A DNA stretch of 64,000 nt, from NCBI GenBank assembly GCA_013003555.1, contig JABDIV010000090.1:1-64000 (forward strand). Direction: 5' to 3'. A program made the translations under genes and the position numbers. The first letter of the stretch is position 1; the number at the start of each line of letters is the position of its first letter. The stretch is from Flavobacteriaceae bacterium. GTDB taxonomy: Bacteria > Bacteroidota > Bacteroidia > Flavobacteriales > Flavobacteriaceae. The notes beneath the pieces were generated by a model, which did no database searches, had not been told where the DNA came from, and saw nothing but the letters and a program-made list of their open reading frames with translations. Positions 38,831 to 48,480 of this stretch are shown here, one piece after another.

Positions 38831-39796
38831 TCATTCAGGTTTTTGCTTACCCAATCGCTCCAATATCGCGATAGTCAGATATCCTACCACGACAAGTAAA
38901 ATTGCCATAACCATTTGATTATCTCCTTCAAAATTAAATGGGGAAATGCTTTCTTCCAATAAGGGAACGCGTTCATCATGCGAATTTAATCGCCAACTTA
39001 TAACCTGCTTCCAGGGCCAGATCTTATTGAGTGAACCAATCATAAATCCGGTTAGTATGGCCAACGTCAGATCCTTATAGTGCTTAAACATCCAGTTCAG
39101 CAATTTTGAGAACGTTTTAAGCCCCATAACCGCACCAATGGCAAGCATTAGAAAACGCAGCAAGGCTTCCTTTAATAAGCCCGTATTCATGGTTGAAAGG
39201 CCTTCGAACAAGTCATTAACAGTATCGATGGCCGTTTGATATGCACCGAGGATAAGCAATATAAAGGCACCGGAAACACCGGGTAAAATCATAGCTATTA
39301 TAGCCACAAATCCACAGAACAATAAATATAATTTACTCTCAGGTGACGCGAAAGGTTCCGCAATGGTGATAAAATAGGATAGGACCGCCGCCAGAATCAT
39401 AGCTAAAACCGTCGCCATATGCCATCGTTTGATCTGCTTTCCAATAAAAAATATCGATGCCAAAACCAGTCCGAAAAAGAATGACCAAAGCAAGATAGGT
39501 TCGTTCATCAGAAGCCATTTTATCGCCTTGGCAAGCGAGGCGATACTGAGCGCGATTCCCAATAAGAGGGAGAGGAGAAAATTGCCGTTGATCGATCGCC
39601 ATGCCGACTTGAATCCATTCTCCTTCCATACTTTGAAAAACCCAAGGTTTACACCATCGATACTCTCAAGTAACTCCTCATAAATACCTGATATAAAAGC
39701 AATTGTACCACCAGAGACACCGGGAACTACATCGGCGGCACCCATAGCAATACCCTTTAAAGAAACAATTAAATAATCGATGAAACGGCGCTCCAT
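38831..39796 (-). CDS. DUF368 polytopic membrane protein (first copy)
   Basis: A 321-residue membrane protein paralogous to its neighbour. It has the same two signatures, GAADVVPGVSGGTIAFISG near residue 20 and LPGVSGAFILLILGAYQ in the middle, and the conserved IGSLNKIWPWKQ near 260, which in the partner reads IGSLGVLWPWKQ. Family knowledge points to polyprenyl-phosphate flipping. The pair probably arose by tandem duplication, but the proteins have diverged widely, so the copies may serve different conditions or carriers, or act together. Confidence 0.9.
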   Translation of the reverse strand: MERRFIDYLIVSLKGIAMGAADVVPGVSGGTIAFISGIYEELLESIDGVNLGFFKVWKENGFKSAWRSINGNFLLSLLLGIALSIASLAKAIKWLLMNEPILLWSFFFGLVLASIFFIGKQIKRWHMATVLAMILAAVLSYFITIAEPFASPESKLYLLFCGFVAIIAMILPGVSGAFILLILGAYQTAIDTVNDLFEGLSTMNTGLLKEALLRFLMLAIGAVMGLKTFSKLLNWMFKHYKDLTLAILTGFMIGSLNKIWPWKQVISWRLNSHDERVPLLEESISPFNFEGDNQMVMAILLVVVGYLTIAILERLGKQKPE

Positions 39797-39836
39797 AGTT
39801 GATTTTTAAGCGCCCTAAAGGTATGGATTTTTATGG

Positions 39837-41234
39837 TTAGGAATTTTTAAAATTGATGATAATTTCCTTGATAGATTCACGGTTGAAAACACCAGGAAAT
39901 AATTCCTCAATAATAAAATGATATTCATGATCGATCTTCAGAGCCTTGTCAAGATGCACATAGCCTTCATCCGGCTGATTCGAACTGAAGTAAAGTCCGC
40001 TAAGTCGGTACTCGATTTCAGCATGTTTCGGATAAAATTCACCGGCTTGGGTCAAATTAAAAATAGCCGCTTCATATTCGCCTAACTGTGTGAGGATATC
40101 ACCACGTTTAAGCCAGGTATCGAGTTCATAGTTCCCCAGTTCAAGTGATTTTTTATAGCCGCGTTCAGCCTCTTCAAGAAAATTCAATCGTTCATTAATC
40201 GTTGCATATAACTTCCAATAAACCACATTATCACTATCGATATTAATGGCCTTGTTGATATAATAAAGTCCTTTTTGAAAATCTTTATTTTTGCAATAAA
40301 ATTTGGTAATGGCAATCCAGCCTTTATCGAGAAGCGGATCCTCTTCAACTGTTTTATAATAATGTTGAACAGCCATGTCATTTTCGTCCAGTTGCTCGTG
40401 ACATTTTCCGATACGCAATAAGGCATAGGAGGTGGGATTATCAATAGCCAGTGTAATCTTATAATTCTCGATGGCATGTTCATACAGGCCCAATCGTTCG
40501 AGTACCTTTCCTTTCTCGAGGTAGGCACCAACAAACATGTCATCTGAAATGATAGCAAAATCGAATGCAGCAAGTGCTTTCTTATTTTGATCAACAGCCA
40601 TGTATTGCTTTCCTAATTGGTGCCAGGCTACCTCACAGTATGGGTTCTTATCAAGATAATCATTGAGATAATCGATAGCGTCTTCGTTCTGATCTAAATA
40701 ATCAAAGCAATAGATCACATTATATAAGGCCGAATAATCTTCTGAGTCGGTTTCAAGGCATTTTATAAAATAGGTTTTCGCATTTTCGAATTCATCAAGG
40801 AATAAATACTCCATTCCGATCAAGGAGAAAATATCTGCAACTTCATCGGTTAAGTTCAAGGCCTGAATGAGAAGTTTAATGGCTTCATGATGCTTATCCT
40901 GTTTCGAAAAAATATTCGCTTTTTGAATAAAGATCTCTTCGTTAAGAGGTTCGAGTTCAAAAAGAAGGTCTAGCCTTTCCTGGGCCAGGACTAATTTATT
41001 TTCAAAAATCAGGACCTCAATGTGGAAGAGTTTAAGATTGGTTGAATCCGGATGTTGCTCCAGGCCAAGTTTAATAGCCTTTTTTGCCAAAGGCATCTTG
41101 CCGTTCTCGAGATAATGATGGATGATGGATTCGAATTCGTTGGAATCAAAAAATAAAACGCTATTCGTTTTAAGCATTGACTCGAACTTGGTGAGGGAAT
41201 AATTGTTGGCGTCGTCGTATTGACTGAACTCCAT
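39837..41234 (-). CDS. Tetratricopeptide repeat protein
   Basis: A 465-residue protein made almost wholly of TPR units (about eleven), each with the 34-residue pattern, for example EEIFIQKANIFSKQDKHHE, TSYALLRIGKCHEQLDEND and LDTWLKRGDILTQLGEYEA. There is no signal peptide or membrane segment, so it is probably cytoplasmic and acts as a protein-binding scaffold. It belongs to the minus-strand run and follows the aminotransferase gene by 112 bases. Confidence 0.9.
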   Translation of the reverse strand: MEFSQYDDANNYSLTKFESMLKTNSVLFFDSNEFESIIHHYLENGKMPLAKKAIKLGLEQHPDSTNLKLFHIEVLIFENKLVLAQERLDLLFELEPLNEEIFIQKANIFSKQDKHHEAIKLLIQALNLTDEVADIFSLIGMEYLFLDEFENAKTYFIKCLETDSEDYSALYNVIYCFDYLDQNEDAIDYLNDYLDKNPYCEVAWHQLGKQYMAVDQNKKALAAFDFAIISDDMFVGAYLEKGKVLERLGLYEHAIENYKITLAIDNPTSYALLRIGKCHEQLDENDMAVQHYYKTVEEDPLLDKGWIAITKFYCKNKDFQKGLYYINKAINIDSDNVVYWKLYATINERLNFLEEAERGYKKSLELGNYELDTWLKRGDILTQLGEYEAAIFNLTQAGEFYPKHAEIEYRLSGLYFSSNQPDEGYVHLDKALKIDHEYHFIIEELFPGVFNRESIKEIIINFKNS

Positions 41235-41346
41235 AGGCGGTAGTAAATGGTTTGCAGAAATAAATTTAACATACTATTCTGCTTTTAGGCGTTGAACGGA
41301 TCAATGTTTTCAACAAATTAATTAACACGAATTTACCGCCTGGTAA

Positions 41347-42474
41347 TTATGGGATATGGCGATCGAGAATCTTTATTAAAATTTCGCAGCCTGATGTAAG
41401 TTCCTCATTTGTAATGTTTAAGGGAGGTGTGATACGAATGGCACGCGGTTCAAAAAGGAGCCAAAATAAGATAAGTCCGGCCTCCTGACATTCAAGAATG
41501 ACCTTATTAACAAGTTCGGCAGAAGGTAAGATAAGGGCCAACATCAGTCCCTTTCCGCGAATTTCCTGGATTAGAGGATGCTGAAGTGAAGCTTTAATAA
41601 GCTTTTCTTTTTCACCAATGTCTGGCATAATGTCCGAATGACAGATCACATTCAGGGTTGCCAAGGCGGCAGCGGCTATAACGGGATGACCTCCGAATGT
41701 TGTTATATGACCTAGAATAGGATTCTCCTTTAAAGAGGCCATCATATCATGACTTGAACAAAATGCACCTATTGGCATTCCGCCTCCAAGACCTTTCCCA
41801 AGCACGACAATATCTGGGGTGCAATCGTAATGTTCGAAGCCGAAAAAACGCCCTGTACGGCCAATCCCTGGTTGAATTTCATCGAGAATTAGTAATGTGC
41901 CGGACGCATCACATGCCTTGCGAACCTCAGCGAGGTAACCATTTTTCGGTTCGATAAATCCTGCTCCGCCCTGTATGGTTTCCAACACAACAGCAGCCGT
42001 TTTATTGCTGATCCTTTCAAGATCAGCCATCTTGTTGAATTCAATAAAACGCACATCTGGAATCAATGGTCGGAAGGCTCGTTTTCGTTCTTCAAACCCC
42101 ATAATACTCATAGCACCCATGGTATTGCCATGATAGGCCAGTTCAGCGGAAATGATCTCTGAGCGACCTGTAAATCGTCTTGCCAGTTTTATTGCACCTT
42201 CTATGGCTTCGGTTCCCGAGTTGGTGAGATAGGTAGTTTCGAGTGGATCGGGGAGCTGATCAGCAAGACGCCTACAGAGTTCAACTGCCGGTTCCTGAAC
42301 GTATTCACCATAAACCATTACATGCATATACCGATCAAGTTGATCTTTAACGGCTTGCACAACTTTTGGATGACGGTGCCCAAGGCTGTTTGCAGAAACG
42401 CCTGCGACAAAATCAAGATAAGCCTTACCATCGCTGTCATATATATAGGATCCTTCTGCCCGGCTGATGGTCAT
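41347..42474 (-). CDS. Class III aminotransferase (acetylornithine-like)
   Basis: A PLP-dependent class III (ornithine/acetylornithine type) aminotransferase. YLTNSGTEAIEGAIKLARR binds the cofactor phosphate, LILDEIQPGIGRTGRFF carries the conserved aspartate, and the PLP-lysine is in VVLGKGLGGGMPIGAF. Counted from the first ATG it has 375 residues. However, the frame stays open upstream to 42541 and reads FFKYQAQTTPHPLAM just before this ATG, which looks like the usual family N-terminus. No ATG, GTG or TTG exists there; an ATT at 42526-42528 would be the fitting start (393 residues). It overlaps or abuts the OstA-like gene. The exact substrate is open; argE lies 6 kb away. Confidence 0.88.
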   Translation of the reverse strand: MTISRAEGSYIYDSDGKAYLDFVAGVSANSLGHRHPKVVQAVKDQLDRYMHVMVYGEYVQEPAVELCRRLADQLPDPLETTYLTNSGTEAIEGAIKLARRFTGRSEIISAELAYHGNTMGAMSIMGFEERKRAFRPLIPDVRFIEFNKMADLERISNKTAAVVLETIQGGAGFIEPKNGYLAEVRKACDASGTLLILDEIQPGIGRTGRFFGFEHYDCTPDIVVLGKGLGGGMPIGAFCSSHDMMASLKENPILGHITTFGGHPVIAAAALATLNVICHSDIMPDIGEKEKLIKASLQHPLIQEIRGKGLMLALILPSAELVNKVILECQEAGLILFWLLFEPRAIRITPPLNITNEELTSGCEILIKILDRHIP

Positions 42475-42523
42475 CGCCAGTGGATGGGGTGTGGTTTGAG
42501 CCTGGTATTTAAAAAAATCGGAC

Positions 42524-44320
42524 CTAATTGTTCTTTTTCTTTAAGGTAGTAGGCTTGATCTGGTTTTTTTCGATCTTTTCAGTTTTTGGCTTGGGAATAT
42601 TTCGAGAAGCTTTATTCGGTTTTATCACTTGCATAGCCTTAGCTTCTTTATTTGCTTTTTCGGCGCGTTCAAGCAAGCTTGAATCAAAGAAAGGTGCTTC
42701 AGGGTCGGGTTCTGTTAGACCCTCGATCAACGGTAGTTCAAGTGGGGGATCATCGACAAAAAGATCTTCTACACGTTGTGGGCGTTCTTTTTCTCGCCAA
42801 TCAAAACCACTAAGTAATGCTTCCTGTTTGGGGAATTCTGATTCGGGATAGGTCGTTCCATCAATCTGTTTTAATTTCCGAACTTCATCGATGGTATTAT
42901 CTGTAATCCAGATTTTCATATTTCCCGATTTCGACTTGTCGATACCAACTAATTCATTCTTTTCATTACGCAAATAATAGATCGACTCGGCATTGTTGAG
43001 TATGTCGATCAAATAGAGGTCGTTATCTTTAAACTGCCCGAAAAGTTTCTGCCCTTTTATCTGGTTATAACCTGTACCCAAGGTATCTCTGCTAATAACG
43101 AAGGCATTGTTGAAAACCTTGAGCGAATCGAGTTCATCAGTCTCTGTATCGTTGATTAGATGGATCGAATCACCCGTCATTTGATTATCGATATTCCATA
43201 AAATTGGATTCCGCCTAATGCTGAAGGCATCCCTTGAATCGCCTTCCGGCAAATTGATCAATTGCGTCAATCCTTTCTGATGATCAACATGAATAGAGTC
43301 ACATTTTCCGCTGAGATCTGTTTTAAAGATCTTCACATTGTAATAGCCCCGTGTTATTCGATTCTCTGGCTTACCGGTTACCATCAGGGTGTCGCCATGA
43401 ATATAAATCGAATCTTGTTCCTGAACCGTTATGGCAAGGGCACGTTTGGTAATAAATACGGAATCACGATCGCGAAAGACCTCGGCATAATGTCCCGTAA
43501 CCACTGTGTTATTGGTTGTGTCGGTTACCTTGATGTTATTGGTGGCAGAGGCAAAACTCCGGTTTCTATCAAAGTACATGCTATCTCCTTCAAAAATCCG
43601 ATTGTCATAATCGATCCGACTTCGTTTCACAAAATACCCGGTGTCATTATCGGTATCATAAAACCCGCGTTCACAATAAATCTTACTGGCCTCACTTGTT
43701 ATGGTGGTCGGTCCAAACATATAGGCATTTCCCGTTTCACTATAAAAATCCAATTGATTCGATTCGATGACATATTCCTCATTTACCAGTTTAACATCCT
43801 GAAGGAATTGGTATTTCTGAGCCGCCATATAATAGCGTCCGATCTGGCTTGTTATGGTGCCTGATGAATCCCTTTGTACTGAGCCTCGTGACCTATAAAA
43901 TGCCTGCTGTTTTACCCGGTCAAAATACAAGGTGTCGGTTGTGAGAACTGAGCTGGGTTCAGTTAAAACTACCTCTCCACTGGCAAAGGCTAATTTTGTT
44001 TTGCCACTATACTCGACGTATTTGGCCGTAAGATTAACGGTATCACCCTGCATGACACGTACATTACCATAGGCTTCGATAAAATCTTCATTCCCATAAT
44101 GTATGGCCTGATCACACCACAAGATGGCACCCTCATGGGAGATCTTTACCTGGTTCATATCGTCACGGGTAAGTATCGTGGCGCCCGGAAATTTAGTTTC
44201 ATCGCGATCGAGAAAGCCCGCAGTATCAATCTGAATACGTCTGCGCTCTTGTGCATGAGCCAGCATCGTGCTAAGAAGCATTAAAGCGGTAATGATATAT
44301 ATGAGATGATTCCTGAGCAA
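42524..44320 (-). CDS. OstA-like (LPS transport beta-jellyroll) protein
   Basis: A 598-residue exported protein with a signal peptide (residues 1-23, ending MLAHAQ). It is dominated by OstA/LptA-type repeats: VRVMQGDTVNLTAKYVEYSG, LAFASGEVVLTEPSSVLTTD and related strands through about residue 480. The C-terminus (about 500-598) is disordered and lysine/proline-rich. No LptD beta-barrel follows, so it may be a periplasmic bridge part of the lipopolysaccharide export path. That is inferred from the family only. It lies between purA and the aminotransferase, all on the minus strand. Confidence 0.85.
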   Translation of the reverse strand: MLRNHLIYIITALMLLSTMLAHAQERRRIQIDTAGFLDRDETKFPGATILTRDDMNQVKISHEGAILWCDQAIHYGNEDFIEAYGNVRVMQGDTVNLTAKYVEYSGKTKLAFASGEVVLTEPSSVLTTDTLYFDRVKQQAFYRSRGSVQRDSSGTITSQIGRYYMAAQKYQFLQDVKLVNEEYVIESNQLDFYSETGNAYMFGPTTITSEASKIYCERGFYDTDNDTGYFVKRSRIDYDNRIFEGDSMYFDRNRSFASATNNIKVTDTTNNTVVTGHYAEVFRDRDSVFITKRALAITVQEQDSIYIHGDTLMVTGKPENRITRGYYNVKIFKTDLSGKCDSIHVDHQKGLTQLINLPEGDSRDAFSIRRNPILWNIDNQMTGDSIHLINDTETDELDSLKVFNNAFVISRDTLGTGYNQIKGQKLFGQFKDNDLYLIDILNNAESIYYLRNEKNELVGIDKSKSGNMKIWITDNTIDEVRKLKQIDGTTYPESEFPKQEALLSGFDWREKERPQRVEDLFVDDPPLELPLIEGLTEPDPEAPFFDSSLLERAEKANKEAKAMQVIKPNKASRNIPKPKTEKIEKNQIKPTTLKKKNN

Positions 44321-44407
44321 GCTTTTTCGTTTTCAGTAAAATTAACTATTAATCAAAAGCAATATTGCGCATTAAGAATTATTTAATACCCGGATAAATG
44401 CAAGTCA

Positions 44408-45679
44408 TTAGCGGAAGATGGTCTGTGCCCTGTCTGGCCCTACAGAAACGATCTTTATCGGTATTTTTAATTCCGATTCAAGAAACGCGATATAGGCCAT
44501 TAACTCATCAGGTAACTGATCGGCTGATGTCATGCCGGTGAGATCTTCCGCCCAACCCTTAAATTCAGAATAAATGGGTTTTACATTGTGCGATTCTATA
44601 TTGAATGGGAGATGCGTTATGGTTTCACCCCTGTAATTGTAAGCCGTACACACCTTAATCATTTTGAATCCTGATAGAACATCAGCCTTCATCATCATAA
44701 GCTGGGTCACACCGTTGATTTGACAGGCATATTTTAAAGCAACCAGATCAAGCCAGCCACAGCGTCTCGGGCGTCCTGTCGTTGCTCCAAATTCATGACC
44801 TACACGTCCCATAGTCTCACCGTCTTTATCGAAAAGTTCAGATGGGAAAGGGCCTGAACCAACACGTGTGGTATAAGCCTTAAAAATTCCAAATACATCC
44901 CCGATTTTTCCGGGCGCCACACCGAGTCCGATACATGCACCCGCGGCGGTAGTATTCGAAGAGGTTACGTACGGGTAGGTCCCGAAATCGATGTCGAGTA
45001 AAGAACCTTGTGCACCTTCCGCAAGAATCGATTTCTCAGCTTTCAGGGCATTAAAAATATAGTCTTCAGAATCGATGAACGGGATGGTTTTAAGTACATC
45101 GATAGCATTAAAAAATTCATTCTCAAGTTCTTTGAGATTATATTGAATATCCACATTATGAAACCCGATCATGGCTTCATGTTTATTGGCCAGGTTGCGA
45201 TAGCGTTTTTTCCAATCATCCATCTCCAGGTCGCCAACACGAATCCCGTTTCGTCCGGTTTTATCCATGTACGTCGGACCAATACCCTTAAGTGTTGAAC
45301 CTATTTTTGCCTTCCCTTTGGCGGCTTCACTTGCGGCATCCAGCAATCGGTGTGTTGGCAATATGAGGTGGGCTTTTCGACTTATCTTAAGTTTGCTTTT
45401 ATAATCTACGCCCTGATCTTCCAGTTTATCAAGTTCCTTTTTGAAAATTACCGGATCGATAACTACGCCGTTTCCAACCAGGTTGATGGCTTCGTCATGA
45501 AAAATGCCGGAAGGAATGGTGTGAAGCACGTGTTTCATACCATTAAAAACCAGGGTATGACCTGCATTTGGTCCGCCCTGGAAACGGGCGATAATATCAT
45601 AATTCGAGGTGAGTACATCGACTATTTTTCCTTTTCCTTCATCACCCCATTGTAATCCAAGTAGTAAGTCTACTGCCAT
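44408..45679 (-). CDS. purA: Adenylosuccinate synthase
   Basis: Joins IMP and aspartate using GTP in the first step from IMP to AMP. It opens VDLLLGLQWGDEGKGKIVDVL with the GDEGKGK phosphate loop, and has FQGGPNAGHTLV, GSTLKGIGPTYMDK and TTTGRPRRCGWLD. The length of 423 is normal. It follows the Fur-family gene by 11 bases, so the two are probably co-transcribed. Confidence 0.97.
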   Translation of the reverse strand: MAVDLLLGLQWGDEGKGKIVDVLTSNYDIIARFQGGPNAGHTLVFNGMKHVLHTIPSGIFHDEAINLVGNGVVIDPVIFKKELDKLEDQGVDYKSKLKISRKAHLILPTHRLLDAASEAAKGKAKIGSTLKGIGPTYMDKTGRNGIRVGDLEMDDWKKRYRNLANKHEAMIGFHNVDIQYNLKELENEFFNAIDVLKTIPFIDSEDYIFNALKAEKSILAEGAQGSLLDIDFGTYPYVTSSNTTAAGACIGLGVAPGKIGDVFGIFKAYTTRVGSGPFPSELFDKDGETMGRVGHEFGATTGRPRRCGWLDLVALKYACQINGVTQLMMMKADVLSGFKMIKVCTAYNYRGETITHLPFNIESHNVKPIYSEFKGWAEDLTGMTSADQLPDELMAYIAFLESELKIPIKIVSVGPDRAQTIFR

Positions 45680-45690
45680 TATTTGATAGC

Positions 45691-46146
45691 TTATTTTTTA
45701 GTTGTTTTTTTGGTTCCGTAAAAGTAAAGAGAGTGGGCATGTATATCGATATCGAAAACATCTTCAATGGTTTTTTTTATCGATTGGATCCGAGGATCAC
45801 AAAATTCGATCACCTTACCCGAGTCGGTCAGAATCACATGATCATGTTGCCTGTCGAAATAGGATTTTTCATAATGTGCTTGATTTTTCCCAAACTGGTG
45901 TTTTCTCACAAGACCACATTCTAAAAGCAAATCGATGGTATTATATAGAGTTGCCCGGGATACCCTGTAATTTTTATCCTTCATATTAATATAGAGAGAC
46001 TCGATATCGAAATGATCATCACTATTATAAATTTCCTGAAGGATAGCGTAGCGTTCGGGTGTTTTTCGATGACCGTTATTCTCGAGGAATTCAGTAAAAA
46101 CGGTTTTAACGATCTCTTGATTTTTTGCTTCGGTGGCTGCGCTCAT
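45691..46146 (-). CDS. Fur family transcriptional regulator
   Basis: A 151-residue Fur-family repressor. The winged-helix DNA-binding part (about 1-85) has [17 protein letters not shown] and [21 protein letters not shown]. The dimerisation part has the regulatory metal residues [15 protein letters not shown]. The only cysteines are in LLECGLV and EFCDPR, so the paired CxxC structural-zinc sites of many Fur proteins are absent. I chose the ATG at 46146; a TTG at 46158 overlaps a promoter box. The regulated metal is unknown. It sits between rel and purA with short gaps. Confidence 0.9.
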   Translation of the reverse strand: MSAATEAKNQEIVKTVFTEFLENNGHRKTPERYAILQEIYNSDDHFDIESLYINMKDKNYRVSRATLYNTIDLLLECGLVRKHQFGKNQAHYEKSYFDRQHDHVILTDSGKVIEFCDPRIQSIKKTIEDVFDIDIHAHSLYFYGTKKTTKK

Positions 46147-46155
46147 ATACAGCTG

Positions 46156-46163
46156 CAAATTTA
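46156..46163 (-). promoter_or_regulatory. TAnnTTTG -7 box before the Fur-family gene
   Basis: On the minus strand TAAATTTG ends 9 bases before the ATG at 46146. It lies in the 24-base gap after rel. A -33 TTG at the usual spacing is absent. Confidence 0.5.
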
Positions 46164-46170
46164 AGTATTT

Positions 46171-48375
46171 TTATTCTCTGCTAACCTTTTCAATACCATT
46201 TATTTTCTTGAGTCTTTCCATTAATTTTCTCACTACAGTATTGTTTTTAACCACTACAGTGACCCGACCCTTGAAGGTTCCGCCATCTGTGTCGAAACTG
46301 ACACTTTTCATATTTACATGCATGTTTTCTGAAATGATGCGTGTGATGTCATTCACCAGACCCATATTATCGATTCCGGTCATTTTAAGCTTAGCTGTAA
46401 ATTCTTGTTCGGTCGAATCAATCCATTTGGCCGGCATGATCCGATAGGCATAATTCGATTGTAAACTCAGGGCATTCGGACAGGTTGCCTTATGCACTTT
46501 GATCCCTTCATTTATAGTTACAAAACCAAAAACATTATCACCCGGAATGGGATTACAGCAATTGGAAAGCTTATAGTCCAGCTTGTCTTCTTCCTTTCCG
46601 AAAACCAGCATATCGTACTTGGATACGATCTCATCCCTGTCAATATCTTGAACCTTAGATGGTTTTCGAATACGATTCTTAATAAAACTCATGAAGGCGT
46701 TGCTGCGCTGTGCCGCGAAATCCTTCAACATTTTATTATCGATGCTGCCGATGGCTATGCGATAAAAAAGGTCTAAGCTGGTGCTCAATTTAAAATAGTT
46801 CACCAATTCATTAATGACCTTTTCATCAACATTGATCTTCAACTGCTTGAGTTTCCGTCTTAAGATCTCCTTACCATCTTGCGCAATGGTCTTCTTTTCT
46901 TCCTTTAAAGACGATTTGATCTTACTGCGAGCTCGAGCTGTTTTCGCATAATCTAACCAATTCGTATTGGGTTTAGCGCTTTCTGAGGTCATGATCTCGA
47001 CCTGGTCACCACTACGCAAAGGGTGACTCAATGGAACCAATTTACCATTAACCTTGGCACCACGGGTTTTCATCCCGACCTCGGTATGAATACTAAAGGC
47101 AAAATCTAATGGAGTTGCTCCCTTCGGAAGTGATTTAAGATCACCTTTTGGCGTAAACACAAAAATTTCCTTCGAATATAGATTGAGCTTGAATTCCTCA
47201 ACGAAATCCACTGCATTCAAATCCGGATTCTCAAGGGCTTCCTGCAATCTACTGATCCATATATCCAGGCTATCTTCTTCGTTTTTTCCTGCCTTGTATT
47301 TAAAATGTGCCGCATATCCTTTTTCGGCAATCTCATTCATACGCGCACTTCGTATCTGAACTTCTACCCATCGCCCCTGGGGCCCCATAACGGTAATATG
47401 CAAAGCTTCATAGCCCGTTGATTTCGGAGAAGAGATCCAATCCCTTAATCTCGTAGGATTGGGTCTGAAGTGATCGGTTACGATAGAATAGATTTTCCAG
47501 GCCAGAAATTTTTCGTTGGCGATATCGGATTTGTAAATGATCCGAACCGCAAATTTATCATATACCTCATCGAAAACCACGCCTTGTTTGATCATCTTAT
47601 TCCGGATGGAAAATATAGATTTAGGCCGGCCTTTAATTTCGTAATTCAGGCCTTCTTTGTCAAACGTAGATTTTAATACATTGCTGAATTCAGCGATATA
47701 CGCATCCTGCTCTTCCTTGCTGTCTTTGATCTTAGTGAGAATGTCATTATAAACCTCAGGCTCGGTAAATTTAAGTCCGAGATCCTCCAAATCGGTCTTG
47801 ATATTATACAGACCAATTCGATGTGCCAGTGGTGCATAGATGTAAAGGGTTTCGGAAGCTATTTTTACCTGTTTGTCTTCGCGCATATGTTGCAGGGTTT
47901 GCATGTTATGCAAGCGGTCGGCAATTTTAATTATGATCACCCTGACATCGTCGTTCAGGGTCAGCAACATCTTCCTGAAATTCTCGGCTTGTAAAGAGAT
48001 ATCCATATCCTTTTTAAGGGAAGAGATCTTTGTTAAACCATCAACAATCCGGGCAACGACTTCACCGAACATCTGTTCGATATCATCAAGAGAATAATTG
48101 GTGTCCTCTACCACATCATGCAGAAGTGCAGCTGCAATGGAGGTGGCGTCCAACCCAATCTCTGATGCGACGATTTTGGCCACGGCAATAGGGTGGAAAA
48201 TATAAGCTTCTCCAGATTTCCGTCGCTGGTCCTTATGGGCATCCACAGCAATATCGAAAGCCTTTCGGATCAACTTTTTGTCATCATCCGTCAGGGTACG
48301 ATAGCTTATCTTAAGGAGTTCCTTATAGGCTTTGGCGATTGCGGCATTCTCTCTTTCTATCTCCACTTCAGTCAT
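46171..48375 (-). CDS. Bifunctional (p)ppGpp synthetase/hydrolase (Rel/SpoT)
   Basis: Long RSH-type stringent response enzyme of 734 residues. The N-terminal HD hydrolase domain (about 40-190) keeps the metal site, with H86 and D87 in LLHDVVEDT, so hydrolysis should be active. The synthetase domain (about 230-345) has GRPKSIFSIRNKM and FAVRIIY. The TGS domain (about 400-460) has VFTPKGDLKSLPKGATPLDFAF. A helical/zinc-finger-like region with CCNPIPGDNV and a C-terminal ACT domain (about 655-734) follow. As the single long RSH here it is likely the bifunctional form usual in Bacteroidota. Confidence 0.95.
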   Translation of the reverse strand: MTEVEIERENAAIAKAYKELLKISYRTLTDDDKKLIRKAFDIAVDAHKDQRRKSGEAYIFHPIAVAKIVASEIGLDATSIAAALLHDVVEDTNYSLDDIEQMFGEVVARIVDGLTKISSLKKDMDISLQAENFRKMLLTLNDDVRVIIIKIADRLHNMQTLQHMREDKQVKIASETLYIYAPLAHRIGLYNIKTDLEDLGLKFTEPEVYNDILTKIKDSKEEQDAYIAEFSNVLKSTFDKEGLNYEIKGRPKSIFSIRNKMIKQGVVFDEVYDKFAVRIIYKSDIANEKFLAWKIYSIVTDHFRPNPTRLRDWISSPKSTGYEALHITVMGPQGRWVEVQIRSARMNEIAEKGYAAHFKYKAGKNEEDSLDIWISRLQEALENPDLNAVDFVEEFKLNLYSKEIFVFTPKGDLKSLPKGATPLDFAFSIHTEVGMKTRGAKVNGKLVPLSHPLRSGDQVEIMTSESAKPNTNWLDYAKTARARSKIKSSLKEEKKTIAQDGKEILRRKLKQLKINVDEKVINELVNYFKLSTSLDLFYRIAIGSIDNKMLKDFAAQRSNAFMSFIKNRIRKPSKVQDIDRDEIVSKYDMLVFGKEEDKLDYKLSNCCNPIPGDNVFGFVTINEGIKVHKATCPNALSLQSNYAYRIMPAKWIDSTEQEFTAKLKMTGIDNMGLVNDITRIISENMHVNMKSVSFDTDGGTFKGRVTVVVKNNTVVRKLMERLKKINGIEKVSRE

Positions 48376-48480
48376 AGATTAAAAATACAGTAAAGAATAT
48401 TAACCGCCAACAGTTTTTTAGAAATTTAAAAGCTTAAAAATCAGTCGGAGAGCCTGACAAATAAGTTGAATTTGACTTTA

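Noticed and set aside
41332-41347. TTACC/GGTAA hairpin after the aminotransferase as a terminator
   Set aside because: Only five base pairs and no T-run in the direction of transcription.
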